Part shown: piece after piece, positions 1 to 7,766 of the stretch
Numbering within the stretch: the first letter of the stretch is position 1
Layout of the letters: every line of letters begins with the position of its first letter
Source: Brevibacterium sp. ZH18
GTDB lineage: Bacteria > Actinomycetota > Actinomycetes > Actinomycetales > Brevibacteriaceae
NCBI RefSeq assembly: GCF_022748595.1
Contig: NZ_JALDSX010000003.1
Span: 62,001-126,000 of the forward strand
Direction: 5' to 3'
DNA: 64,000 bases
Program-made: the position numbers and the translations under genes
The notes under the pieces: generated by a model
Told to the model about the DNA's origin: nothing
The model's database searches: none
What the model saw: only the letters and a program-made list of their open reading frames with translations

Positions 1-1387
1 TACCCGCGAGCTGAGCGGGCACGATGGCAGTCGGAGCAGGTTGGTTGGCGATGACCAGCCAGGCCACGAGGGCAAGGGCGACCAATGCTGCTGCGACCGT
101 CGTCGCCAGACGTCGTCTGCGTTTTCGACGCGGTGATCCCGCCGAGGCGGCTGCTGCAGCCGCTGTCCCCGTCGAGTTCCCGTGGTCATCGTCTCCGTGA
201 CCGTCGTTGTCATCGCCTTCATGCTCGTCGAGTTCGTCACTGTCGGATCTGCTCAGGGTCGAATCGGCTGACGCTGGGCCAGCTCCACCGATGGCGCCTG
301 CGCCCGCTCCGGCCGCAACTGCACCGGCGACGGCACCGGCGGCACCCGCACCCGCACCCGCACCGGCGACGGCGCCCGCGGATTCTTCGGAACCGTCATC
401 GGATTCCTCCCCTTCGCCGAGGTAGGGGATCTCATCCGTGCGCGATCGCTTCTCCTTCGGCGAGTCCGAGCCGAGGTCGATGCTCGCAGTGAGCATGGGG
501 GAGTGCTCACCTGGGGTGACGTCCGGGTCACCGAGGTCGAGTTCGCTCTCGTTCATCTCAGCACGCGCCTCGGCGAGGGCATTGCGGAACTCGGCAGCAT
601 CAGCTGGGCGATCTTCGGGGTCCTTCGAGGTCGCCCACAGCACCAGGGCATCGAGCCTCGGGCTGAGACCGGCGATCTTCTCTGAGGGTGCCGGCACCGA
701 ATCGTGAACATGCCGGTAGGCAACCTGAATCGGCACATCGTCCGTGTAGGGCTGAGTGCCGGTGAGCATTTCGTAGAACATGATGCCGACGGTGTAGAGG
801 TCGGTCCTGGCATCGGCTCCGGCGCGGGTGACGAGTTCCGGTGCCACATAGCCGACAGTGCCGATCAGAGTCTTCGTCGTCGTCGCAGAGGTCACGGCTC
901 GAGCCAGCCCGAAGTCTGCGAGCTTGACCTGCCCGTCGGTGCCGAGCAGCACGTTGTCGGGTTTGAGGTCGCGATGGATGATTCCGGTGGAGTGGACAGC
1001 CTCGAGCGCGGCGAGGATCGCGTCGAGCACGACAATAGCCTGGCGGGGAGTGAACGTTCCCCGATGCTTGAGCTCACGGCGCAGCGTCACCGAGGGCAGG
1101 TACTCCATGACCAAGTAGACGATGTCGCCGTCGCGAGCCTGATCGTGGATCGCAACGAGGTTGGGGTGTGTCAGGCGGCCGGCGTTGATCGCCTCACGCC
1201 GGAAGCGTTCGACGAAGGTGTCATCGGAGATGAGATGCTCGTGCATGACCTTGATGGCGATCTCACGGTCGAGGCGGAGGTCGGTGCCGCGGTAGACCAT
1301 GGCCATCCCGCCTCGTGCCACCTTGGCGTCGATGCGGTAGCGGTCGTTGAGTGTGACCCCGATGAGTGGATCTGGGCGTGCGCTCAC
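1..1387 (-). CDS. Ser/Thr protein kinase, PknL/PknB-like (C-terminus beyond window)
   Basis: Membrane-bound Hanks-type protein kinase. The first 462 residues are visible. The glycine-rich loop (ARGGMAMVY, about 24-32), the ATP lysine K46 (REIAIKVM), the catalytic HRDLKPDN (H138-N145, D140) and the DFG at 158-160 are all intact, so an active kinase is expected. After the kinase domain comes a long acidic and Ala/Gly-rich linker, including an AGAGAGAAGA-type stretch. A basic patch (RRKRRRR) and one membrane segment follow near residues 435-455. The extracellular part, where related kinases carry PASTA domains, lies outside the window. The GTG start (1387) overlaps the stop of the LysM gene as GTGA. 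The nearby Rv2175c-like gene and polyprenyl synthase recall the mycobacterial pknL region, where Rv2175c is a known PknL substrate; orthology is inferred. Confidence 0.9.
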   Translation of the reverse strand, partial: MSARPDPLIGVTLNDRYRIDAKVARGGMAMVYRGTDLRLDREIAIKVMHEHLISDDTFVERFRREAINAGRLTHPNLVAIHDQARDGDIVYLVMEYLPSVTLRRELKHRGTFTPRQAIVVLDAILAALEAVHSTGIIHRDLKPDNVLLGTDGQVKLADFGLARAVTSATTTKTLIGTVGYVAPELVTRAGADARTDLYTVGIMFYEMLTGTQPYTDDVPIQVAYRHVHDSVPAPSEKIAGLSPRLDALVLWATSKDPEDRPADAAEFRNALAEARAEMNESELDLGDPDVTPGEHSPMLTASIDLGSDSPKEKRSRTDEIPYLGEGEESDDGSEESAGAVAGAGAGAGAAGAVAGAVAAGAGAGAIGGAGPASADSTLSRSDSDELDEHEGDDNDGHGDDDHGNSTGTAAAAAASAGSPRRKRRRRLATTVAAALVALALVAWLVIANQPAPTAIVPAQLAG

Positions 1388-2727
1388 AGCGCCACCTGCA
1401 TTCTCGGGCGCTGCATCTGCACAGCTCTGACGAAGGCCTTCGTCTCCGGCAGGAGTCCCTCTGACCGGACTGAGCGCAGATCCTGGTAGTAACCGGCCAA
1501 TGCTTCGTTCTCCGATTCTGCGGTTTCGATCAGCCATCCGAGGATGACGGTTCCTGCGACGACGTTGTCGGCGATGTCGAGCAAGTCGAGGGCGCGGCCG
1601 ACGATGTCGCTGGCCCACCGTCCCGAACGGGGAGTGACCTGCATGATGCCGATCGCGTTCCCCGCTGAGACTGTAGTGTGCTGGAATCCCGATTCCTGGG
1701 CGGCGACCGCCTGCATGAGCGCCGGCTCGGCGCCGAGCTCTTCAGCTATCGAGGCTACGAGCAGTCGGGCCTGGGCGGGTGCGGGGTGGGTGCGCTGAAG
1801 CAGAGTGAACTTGTTCAGCCGAGCCGCCCTGAGCACGTCGGGTCGAATCCCCTCGACCTGAGCACTGGTGGCGACGCGGGGAACGTCGGCAGGTGGTTCG
1901 GGAGCGATTCTGTGACGCTTGGCCGTCGAGTCCCTGAGGAGCAGCAGTTCGCCGACCTTGAGGAACGAATCGTCTCCCATCGAGTTCGCCCTGCGCAGAG
2001 CCGAGGGCGCCATGTGATGGCGGGCCGCGATGCCGTGCAGAGTCTCGCCGGGCGCGACCACATGAGATGGATCGGTATCGGGTAGGTCGTTCTTCTCCGG
2101 CAGGGACAGGACCTGCCCTTGGTGCAGGTTCTGTCGAGGCGAGATGCGGTTGAGTTCGGCCAGTGCGGGGACGGAGACGCCGTGGCGGCTGGCCACACCG
2201 TAGAGAGTGTCGCCCTGCTTGGTCTTATAGGTGCGTCCGCCGTGGGTGACCGGGACGGTCTCGCCGTTGGTACCGGACGTCCACCGAGGGCCCGTATGCC
2301 GAGCATGAGCTGGCTTGGGTTCAGACTCCTTGGGTTCAGACTCAGAGTCGTGGAGCTCAGGGGACTGCCATTCAGAGGACTGCCATTCAGGAGCCTGCGA
2401 TTCAGGAGCATGTGATTCGGCAGCCTGCGGTTCAGCGGACGGTACCTGGGGAGCCTGTGGAGCGGAGCTGAATGCCGGGCCGAAGTCTTCGGTGCCGGCC
2501 GTTTCGTGGGTCCGCTGTACTTCGCTCGGCGCGGGGGTATTCGGCGTGCGCGCGGCATCGGATTCTGCGAGGGCCTCAGCGTCGTGAGAGGAGGCTTCAG
2601 GGGCGCGAGCGGTGTGCGAGGGGTCGGTGAAGCCGGGGATCGGGCCGGTCGAATTCACTTTCGATGCGGCACGGATGTCAGGAGCGGCGGTGATGGGCAT
2701 CTGAGGATTCCGTCGCGTACGTCTCAT
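1384..2727 (-). CDS. LysM-domain lytic transglycosylase
   Basis: A 447-residue protein predicted to bind and cleave peptidoglycan. The N-terminal half (about 1-165) is low-complexity and rich in Pro, Ser and Glu. It contains imperfect repeats of the kind APESQAPEWQSSEWQS, mirrored by 15-bp DNA repeats around 2360-2440. Two LysM domains follow (about 170-215, motif KQGDTLYGVASRHGVS; about 220-265, motif APGETLHGIAARHHMA). The C-terminal third is an SLT-type domain with the expected catalytic glutamate in AVAAQESGF and the GIMQVTP motif. The ATG follows AGGTGAC. It lies in an operon with the downstream kinase gene (GTGA overlap). Oddly, no signal peptide or membrane segment is visible at the N-terminus, so the export route is unclear. 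Confidence 0.85.
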   Translation of the reverse strand: MRRTRRNPQMPITAAPDIRAASKVNSTGPIPGFTDPSHTARAPEASSHDAEALAESDAARTPNTPAPSEVQRTHETAGTEDFGPAFSSAPQAPQVPSAEPQAAESHAPESQAPEWQSSEWQSPELHDSESEPKESEPKPAHARHTGPRWTSGTNGETVPVTHGGRTYKTKQGDTLYGVASRHGVSVPALAELNRISPRQNLHQGQVLSLPEKNDLPDTDPSHVVAPGETLHGIAARHHMAPSALRRANSMGDDSFLKVGELLLLRDSTAKRHRIAPEPPADVPRVATSAQVEGIRPDVLRAARLNKFTLLQRTHPAPAQARLLVASIAEELGAEPALMQAVAAQESGFQHTTVSAGNAIGIMQVTPRSGRWASDIVGRALDLLDIADNVVAGTVILGWLIETAESENEALAGYYQDLRSVRSEGLLPETKAFVRAVQMQRPRMQVAL

Positions 2728-2843
2728 CTGTCACCTGTTGACTTCATATCGGATGGGGAAGTTTCACACTCCAGACTATCGAGTGGCCAGGCACCTCCCG
2801 AGCATTCGGCCGGGCATGGCGGGGCGTTTCTGCCAAATATTGC

Positions 2844-2856
2844 TAGGCTTGGGGAC
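2844..2856 (+). promoter_or_regulatory. -10 element for a leaderless start
   Basis: TAGGCT (2844-2849) is followed by 7 nt and then the GTG start at 2857. A start point 7-8 nt after the -10 would fall on the start codon, and no Shine-Dalgarno sequence is visible. Confidence 0.5.
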
Positions 2857-3207
2857 GTGAATACGGAAGAACTCGTCCAGGATTGGGCCACACTGCCAGA
2901 CATCGCCGACATGACCGGGCTCGGCATCACCCAGGTGCGCAGGCTCCTCGAGGACGGTGCGTTCTGCGGATACAAGCATGGGAAGCCGAAAGTTCTGCGG
3001 GTGCCGACGGAGTTCTTCATGGACGGGTCGGTCGTCACTCCGCTCAAAGGAACCTTGAGCACGCTGCGCGACGCAGGATTCAGCGACCAGGAGTCCATCG
3101 ATTGGCTCTTCACCCCAGATGAGACCCTGCCCGGGCGCCCGATCGACCTGCTGCGTGCCGGAAACCGCAAGGAAGTCCGGCGTCGAGCCCAGGCACTCGC
3201 GTTCTGA
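2857..3207 (+). CDS. Rv2175c-like helix-turn-helix DNA-binding protein
   Basis: A 116-residue cytoplasmic protein. The N-terminal half (residues about 8-50, LPDIADMTGLGITQVRRLLE) is a winged-helix/MerR-like DNA-binding region. The C-terminal half (GTLSTLRDAGFSDQESIDWLF then RPIDLLRAG) matches the conserved tail of the Rv2175c family. In mycobacteria the homologue is phosphorylated by PknL; the kinase encoded 1.5 kb away on the other strand is the natural candidate here. The GTG start at 2857 was chosen because the family begins close to it and a -10 hexamer sits 7 nt upstream. The gene ends in a small tandem repeat and converges on the polyprenyl synthase gene. Confidence 0.85.
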   Translation: MNTEELVQDWATLPDIADMTGLGITQVRRLLEDGAFCGYKHGKPKVLRVPTEFFMDGSVVTPLKGTLSTLRDAGFSDQESIDWLFTPDETLPGRPIDLLRAGNRKEVRRRAQALAF

Positions 3208-3240
3208 CAGCTCAGCCTCAGCTCAACCTCAACTCAGCCT
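3208..3240. repeat. 11-bp tandem repeat (x3) directly after a stop codon
   Basis: Three units of the type CAGCTCAGCCT, with 1-2 differences between units, start at the first base after the TGA at 3205-3207. They fill most of the gap between two convergent genes. This is the smallest member of the stop-proximal arrays seen across the window. Confidence 0.7.
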
Positions 3241-3247
3241 GACTGGG

Positions 3248-4537
3248 CTATTTCTGTCGGTAGCTGAGCGCATCGGCGAACGCCGTGAGCTGATTCTTCG
3301 CCTCGGCGCCGATCCGTACTCGGGCACGCCCTGCTTCGGCGTCCCGCGGCACGGTGTTCGGCGGCACGGTGTTCCGCGGCACTCTGGCATCAGATTCTGA
3401 GGCCAGCGCCTCGTCGCCGGAGGCCCAGCTGTCGATGACTGCCAGCGCCTCGGCATGTTTGGCATCGATGTAGTCTTCGACCGCCTTGAGGCCGCCCGCG
3501 TCAGCAAGCATCGCCACACATTCGGCCACCTCGGTGTCGGAGAGCTTCGGATCTCCGAGGCGCTCGGCCAAGAGGCGGATCTGATCTGGAGCGAGATTCT
3601 TCATGCTCTCGGCGATGAGGACGGTGCGCTTGCCCTCTCGGATGTCGTCGCCGGCAGGCTTGCCCGTTGCTTCGGGGTCGCCGAAGATGCCAAGCACATC
3701 GTCACGCAGTTGGAAGGCCTGGCCGAGAGGGAGTCCGAAACGGGAGATCTCCGTCAATTGCTCCTCACTCGCGCCGCCCAGGGCGGCACCGAGGAGAAGC
3801 GGCTGCTCGACTGAATACTTCGCCGACTTGAAGCTGAGGACCTCCCACGCCCGATCGCCGATGCGTTCGTCGTCGAGTGGAATCACCTCGGCAAGGACAT
3901 CGAGGTACTGCCCGACCATGACGTCGCGGCGGATCGTGGCCCGCAGCTCTCGCGCAGACGCGGTGATGCCCAGGGTCGCCTGAGACCGTTCGAACAGCTC
4001 TTCGCTCAGTGCCAGGCAGATGTCGCCGATAACGATGGCGGCGGCCACTCCGAAAGACTCGCCCTCGCCCTGAAAGGCGCGTTCGCGGTGGCGGGACTCG
4101 AACTGCCGATGCAGCGCAGGACTGCCCCGGCGAGTGTCCGAATGATCGATGACATCGTCGTGGATGAGCGCCGCAGCATGGAGGAGCTCGAGAGAACCGG
4201 CAGCGTCAGCGACGCCCGCGGTCAACGACGTTTCATCGAAGCCAAGTTCGGAGACGAGCTGATAGCCCCACCACAGCAGCACCGGGCGAATCCGCTTGCC
4301 CCCACGCGTGAAGTCGACGAGTGCGCGGCCGATGTCAGCGGCGTCGGGGGAGATCGTGAGGAACTCTGCGGATTTGGACTCGAGGAATTCCTCGATCCGC
4401 GCCGAAACCTCGGCGGCGATGGATTCCGGGGTGTCGAGCGACGCGACAGGGCGGGACTGTCCGAAGCCACCGGCCGGTTCGCTCGTCGGGCCGCTAGCGA
4501 GGGGTCGGCTCACCAGCGGATCGTCGGCAGATGTCAT
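3248..4537 (-). CDS. Polyprenyl diphosphate synthase (IdsA/GrcC family)
   Basis: Trans-type prenyltransferase that condenses isopentenyl diphosphate onto an allylic diphosphate to give long-chain prenyl diphosphates for quinones or carrier lipids. It has 429 residues, longer than the usual 330-370. The first aspartate-rich motif (HDDVIDHSDTRRG) and the second (LRDDVLGIFGDPEATGKPAGDD) are both intact. The extra length is an N-terminal extension of about 50 residues and a C-terminal insert. The insert contains the repeat VPRNTVPPNTVPRDAEAG, encoded by a tandem 15-bp repeat near 3340-3385. The ATG at 4537 overlaps the stop of the upstream lipoprotein gene (ATGA), so the two are probably co-transcribed. 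Chain length cannot be told from sequence alone. Confidence 0.9.
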   Translation of the reverse strand: MTSADDPLVSRPLASGPTSEPAGGFGQSRPVASLDTPESIAAEVSARIEEFLESKSAEFLTISPDAADIGRALVDFTRGGKRIRPVLLWWGYQLVSELGFDETSLTAGVADAAGSLELLHAAALIHDDVIDHSDTRRGSPALHRQFESRHRERAFQGEGESFGVAAAIVIGDICLALSEELFERSQATLGITASARELRATIRRDVMVGQYLDVLAEVIPLDDERIGDRAWEVLSFKSAKYSVEQPLLLGAALGGASEEQLTEISRFGLPLGQAFQLRDDVLGIFGDPEATGKPAGDDIREGKRTVLIAESMKNLAPDQIRLLAERLGDPKLSDTEVAECVAMLADAGGLKAVEDYIDAKHAEALAVIDSWASGDEALASESDARVPRNTVPPNTVPRDAEAGRARVRIGAEAKNQLTAFADALSYRQK

Positions 4538-5064
4538 GGAATGACGTTCCCACCGACAGTGACGATCGAGTTCACTGTGTCGCTGGGGTCCTTCGCAATC
4601 GTCACCACGAGCAGGCCGTCATTGTCCTTGTTGCGGTAGTTGACGACCTCGGCGCTCTTGGTCTTGACCTCTTTGCCGTACGACTCGAAGCCGCCCTTCT
4701 TCAGGGCTTTGTCGTAGAACTTGAAGATGTCCTTCGGCTTGGCCTTGGCCTTCACCACCAGGCTGACCTGCTTGAGTTCATTGTCGCCGGACTTGGCCTT
4801 CGATGCCGAGCTGGAGAGGACCTCCGAATCCGGGTACGGCTTGATGTAGTCCGGGAGGTCCTTGACGTTGGTCGACGCCGAATCCTTAGTGGGTTGGGTG
4901 CTGGCCGTGCCGCCGGACGCCTCGGGCGAGGCTGATGCCTCAGCCGCCTGCGACTGATCGGCGGCAGAGGTCTTAGGGGAAGCTTCGTCGGCCGGCCCCG
5001 AGCATCCTGCGAGGACGAGGGCGAGGGCGAGGGGCAATGTCATGACAGTGGTGCGCGATACCAT
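4534..5064 (-). CDS. Secreted lipoprotein of unknown function
   Basis: A 176-residue protein with a lipoprotein signal: hydrophobic stretch TLPLALALVLAGC with the lipidated cysteine at about residue 21. A Ser/Ala/Thr-rich linker (residues about 23-60) follows. The mature domain of about 110 residues begins near LPDYIKPYPDSEVL and includes VSLVVKAKAKPKDIFKFYDKAL and VTIAKDPSD. I do not recognise the family. The start at 5064 is preferred over a longer upstream reading because the signal peptide begins there and a TATTCT -10 lies 6 nt ahead of it. It is translationally overlapped with the polyprenyl synthase gene and divergent from dinB. Confidence 0.75.
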   Translation of the reverse strand: MVSRTTVMTLPLALALVLAGCSGPADEASPKTSAADQSQAAEASASPEASGGTASTQPTKDSASTNVKDLPDYIKPYPDSEVLSSSASKAKSGDNELKQVSLVVKAKAKPKDIFKFYDKALKKGGFESYGKEVKTKSAEVVNYRNKDNDGLLVVTIAKDPSDTVNSIVTVGGNVIP

Positions 5065-5076
5065 GACTACAGAATA
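5065..5076 (-). promoter_or_regulatory. -10 element for a leaderless start
   Basis: On the minus strand TATTCT (5076-5071) is followed by 6 nt and then the ATG at 5064. This geometry predicts a transcript starting at or next to the start codon. Confidence 0.45.
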
Positions 5077-5133
5077 CCCGGATTGAGCGACGGGGGGGGC
5101 CGAAAGGAGCCGATGCAGACCCATGGGTGAGCG

Positions 5134-6372
5134 ATGAGCCGGAAACAGTTGGCACGATCGGGTGGTGACCTGAGTCGTCTCGGGACCGATGACACCGGTG
5201 CCACGATGCTTCACCTCGACATGGACTCATTCTTCGTCTCGGTGGAGCTGCTGACGCGACCGGAGCTGCTCGGCCGTCCCGTGATCGTCGGGGGCCGCGG
5301 CGGACGCGGGGTGGTCGTGTCCGCCAGCTACGAGGCGCGTGAGTTCGGCGTGCACGCGGCAATGCCCATGGCCCGTGCCATGAATCTCTGCCCGTTCGCC
5401 GAGGTGATTCCCCCTTCGCATGGTCTGTATTCGTCCTATTCCCGACAGGTTTTCGACCTCGTGGCCGACGTGACGCCGGACTTCCAGCAGGTCAGCGTCG
5501 ACGAAGCCTACATCGATGTCTCCGGCGCGGTGCGCCGTCTCGGGCCGCCTGTCCTGATCACCTCGCAGCTGCGATCCGAGATCGAAGCGAGAACCGGGCT
5601 GAGTGCGTCAGTGGGCATCGCCGGCAGCAGAGTGGTGGCGAAGCTGGCGTCGACGCGGGCCAAGCCGCATGGTCAGCTGCTGGTTCCGCTGGCAGCGACC
5701 CAGAAGTTCCTCGATCCGATGCCGATCGAAGCGTTGCCCGGTGTGGGGGAGAAGACCAGGGAGTCCTTCGCGAAGTACGGGATCCGACTGATCGGCGACC
5801 TGGCTGCAGTGGACGAGGCTTGGGCCGGCAGGGTCTTCGGAGCCCATGGACATCACCTGTGGCGCAGCGCCCATGGGCAGGATTCCCACGGGATGGACCG
5901 TGAGGTCAAGGATCGGTCGATCAGCGCTGAGCAGACCTTCGCCGAAGACGTCTGGGACCTGAGTCAGCTCGAACACGAACTGCTGAGACTGGCCGACAAG
6001 GTTGCGCATCGAGTCAGAGCCGATGGCAAGGTCGCCACCACCCTGGGTCTGAAGTATCGTCTGTCCGACTTCACCACTTTGTCGCGGTCTGTCACGCTGG
6101 ATGCTCCGACGGATCTGGCCCGTGAGATGTATGAGGCGCTGCGGCCCATCGTCATCGGACTTCGCGAACAGAAGTCGAAGGGCGTTCGACTCTTGGGGCT
6201 TCGCGCCGCTGGACTCATGGACTTTGCGATCAGCGGCCGGCAGGCACGATTGGACGAACCCGAGCATGCGGGTCGGGAAGCAGAGGTTGCTCTCGATGAT
6301 GTGCGGAAGCGATTCGGAACGGCAGCGATCTCCCAGGCTTCTCTGCTGAGGAAGCATCCGAATCAGGACTAG
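5134..6372 (+). CDS. dinB: DNA polymerase IV
   Basis: Y-family translesion polymerase, 412 residues. The N-terminal catalytic motif MLHLDMDSFFVSVELL (about 25-40) and the second acidic motif SVDEAYIDVSG (about 122-132) supply the metal-binding carboxylates. The helix-hairpin-helix thumb (IEALPGVGEKTRESFAKYGI) and the little-finger domain follow (KVATTLGLKYRLSDFTT). The ATG at 5134 follows GGGTGAGCG. A shorter start at the MLHLDMD methionine would also keep the domain intact. The gene is divergent from the lipoprotein and no LexA box was identified in the short spacer. The C-terminus (ASLLRKHPNQD) lacks an obvious beta-clamp motif. Confidence 0.95.
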   Translation: MSRKQLARSGGDLSRLGTDDTGATMLHLDMDSFFVSVELLTRPELLGRPVIVGGRGGRGVVVSASYEAREFGVHAAMPMARAMNLCPFAEVIPPSHGLYSSYSRQVFDLVADVTPDFQQVSVDEAYIDVSGAVRRLGPPVLITSQLRSEIEARTGLSASVGIAGSRVVAKLASTRAKPHGQLLVPLAATQKFLDPMPIEALPGVGEKTRESFAKYGIRLIGDLAAVDEAWAGRVFGAHGHHLWRSAHGQDSHGMDREVKDRSISAEQTFAEDVWDLSQLEHELLRLADKVAHRVRADGKVATTLGLKYRLSDFTTLSRSVTLDAPTDLAREMYEALRPIVIGLREQKSKGVRLLGLRAAGLMDFAISGRQARLDEPEHAGREAEVALDDVRKRFGTAAISQASLLRKHPNQD

Positions 6373-6517
6373 TTGCTGAGGTGGTCCGTAGCCAGGTGCC
6401 TCACAGTCTGGGGACGCAGTGGGAATCCGGACAGCTGACCCGTTCTCAAGATGTTTTTTCAGTGTTCAGAGACTATGATTGAGGCATTAGGCCATAGTAA
6501 GGAAACGGGGGTTCGAG

Positions 6518-6931
6518 ATGCCACTCTCCGATCACGAACAACAGCTGCTCGATCAGTTGGAGAAGCAGCTGCGCAGTGAAGACCCACGTTTCGCACGCAA
6601 TATCTCAGAGACCCAAGCCGCCGCAGATGGACCAGGATTCTCAGCGAAGCGATTCGTGGTGGGAATTCTGCTCACGCTCGCCGGGCTTGCCGCGGCGATC
6701 TTCGCAATCTCCATGGTTGCCCAGTCCGCTTGGTGGATCGCCCTCGGCGTCGTCGGCTTCGGACTCATGGTCACAGGAATGTACTGGGCGTTCAGTCGCC
6801 CCGGCCAGGTCGGCGACACTGCCAAACGATCGCATCCGACGTCGAATGGGCCGAAGCCCGAGGCCAAAGGTTCGCCCGGTTTCATGAACCGCATCGAAGA
6901 CCGGTGGGAGAAGCGCCAGCGGGGCGAATGA
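6518..6931 (+). CDS. DUF3040 membrane protein
   Basis: A 137-residue protein of the actinobacterial DUF3040 family. The N-terminus has the typical start MPLSDHEQQLLDQLEKQL followed by EDPRFAR. Two membrane segments (about residues 46-66 and 70-90) and a basic, hydrophilic C-terminus follow (MNRIEDRWEKRQRGE). The role is unknown. In other actinobacteria DUF3040 genes often lie near mraZ and dinB, as here. The start follows a purine-rich GGAAACGGGGG and a possible -10 CATAGT. Confidence 0.85.
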   Translation: MPLSDHEQQLLDQLEKQLRSEDPRFARNISETQAAADGPGFSAKRFVVGILLTLAGLAAAIFAISMVAQSAWWIALGVVGFGLMVTGMYWAFSRPGQVGDTAKRSHPTSNGPKPEAKGSPGFMNRIEDRWEKRQRGE

Positions 6932-7068
6932 CCGCGGTGACTTTCGCGGTGCGCTGATACCAGCGACCCGAAGCCCTGCCACTCAGCGACTGGTCGAATC
7001 TCCGGTTGTTGCACAATCCTTCCCAGCACTCCGTCACCGTGCACCCGTAGCGTGTCATCGTTTACACG

Positions 7069-7080
7069 TACCATTACGTC
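7069..7080 (+). promoter_or_regulatory. -10 element for a leaderless start
   Basis: TACCAT (7069-7074) is followed by 6 nt and the ATG at 7081, with no ribosome-binding site between them. Confidence 0.45.
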
Positions 7081-7686
7081 ATGCGAAGAGTTCCCGCCGC
7101 AATGATTGCTTCCGCCTGCGTTGCCTCCGTCTTCGTGTTCGGCGAGGTCACCCATTGGAGCGCCAGCCGTCGCGACCTCGGATACGGCCGCAGTCGAGGT
7201 CGGGACGAGGCAGTTGTGGTTCTCGGCTACAGAAACCACGGGAACCGCGCCAATTTCATGAATCGCTTCAGGGTCAGGGCGGGCATCCGTTCGATCGATC
7301 CCTTAGCGCGCAGCTCCGTTCTTGTGCTCTGCGGTGGCAACGTTGCCGGGGACCGTTCGGAAGCCGAGCTGATGGACCAGTACGCGCGGGAGGAACTGGG
7401 GTACGCCGGAGATGTGCGCCTCGAATGCGCAAGCCTGTCGACGTTTGAGAATGTCCAGAATGCGATCCCACTCGTCGAGGACGCCGACGCGATCAAAATC
7501 GTCTCGAACTCCCACCATGCACAGAAAGCTCGCATCCACCTGTGGGGTCTTCGCCCCGATCTGGGTGTGCGCCTGTGCTGGGGCGCCGACTACCGTTTCG
7601 GGGAGCTCGAATTCGTCAAACCGATCGCCGCGCTGCTCGGACTGATCGCCCTGCGCAGACTCAAGGCGCAGGGCGATGTCGCGTGA
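7081..7686 (+). CDS. DUF218 (YdcF/SanA-like) family protein
   Basis: A 201-residue protein. A short hydrophobic N-terminal stretch (about 6-22, AMIASACVASVFVFG) may anchor it in the membrane. The DUF218 fold is recognisable from the strand EAVVVLGYR, the segment SSVLVLCGGNVAGDRSEAE, the conserved ECASLSTFENVQNA (normally E-x-x-S-x-x-T-x-x-N) and the SNSHHAQKARI segment. DUF218 proteins are linked to envelope functions in other bacteria (SanA, ElyC), but the substrate here is unknown. It stands alone, convergent with the transglutaminase gene. Confidence 0.8.
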   Translation: MRRVPAAMIASACVASVFVFGEVTHWSASRRDLGYGRSRGRDEAVVVLGYRNHGNRANFMNRFRVRAGIRSIDPLARSSVLVLCGGNVAGDRSEAELMDQYAREELGYAGDVRLECASLSTFENVQNAIPLVEDADAIKIVSNSHHAQKARIHLWGLRPDLGVRLCWGADYRFGELEFVKPIAALLGLIALRRLKAQGDVA

Positions 7687-7766
7687 CCGGAACGGCGCCG
7701 AAGCTGTGGGCACAAGGCCCTGCCATGCGGTCTCAAGGACCTCTCCGCGGAACAGGAGCCAGCTGA

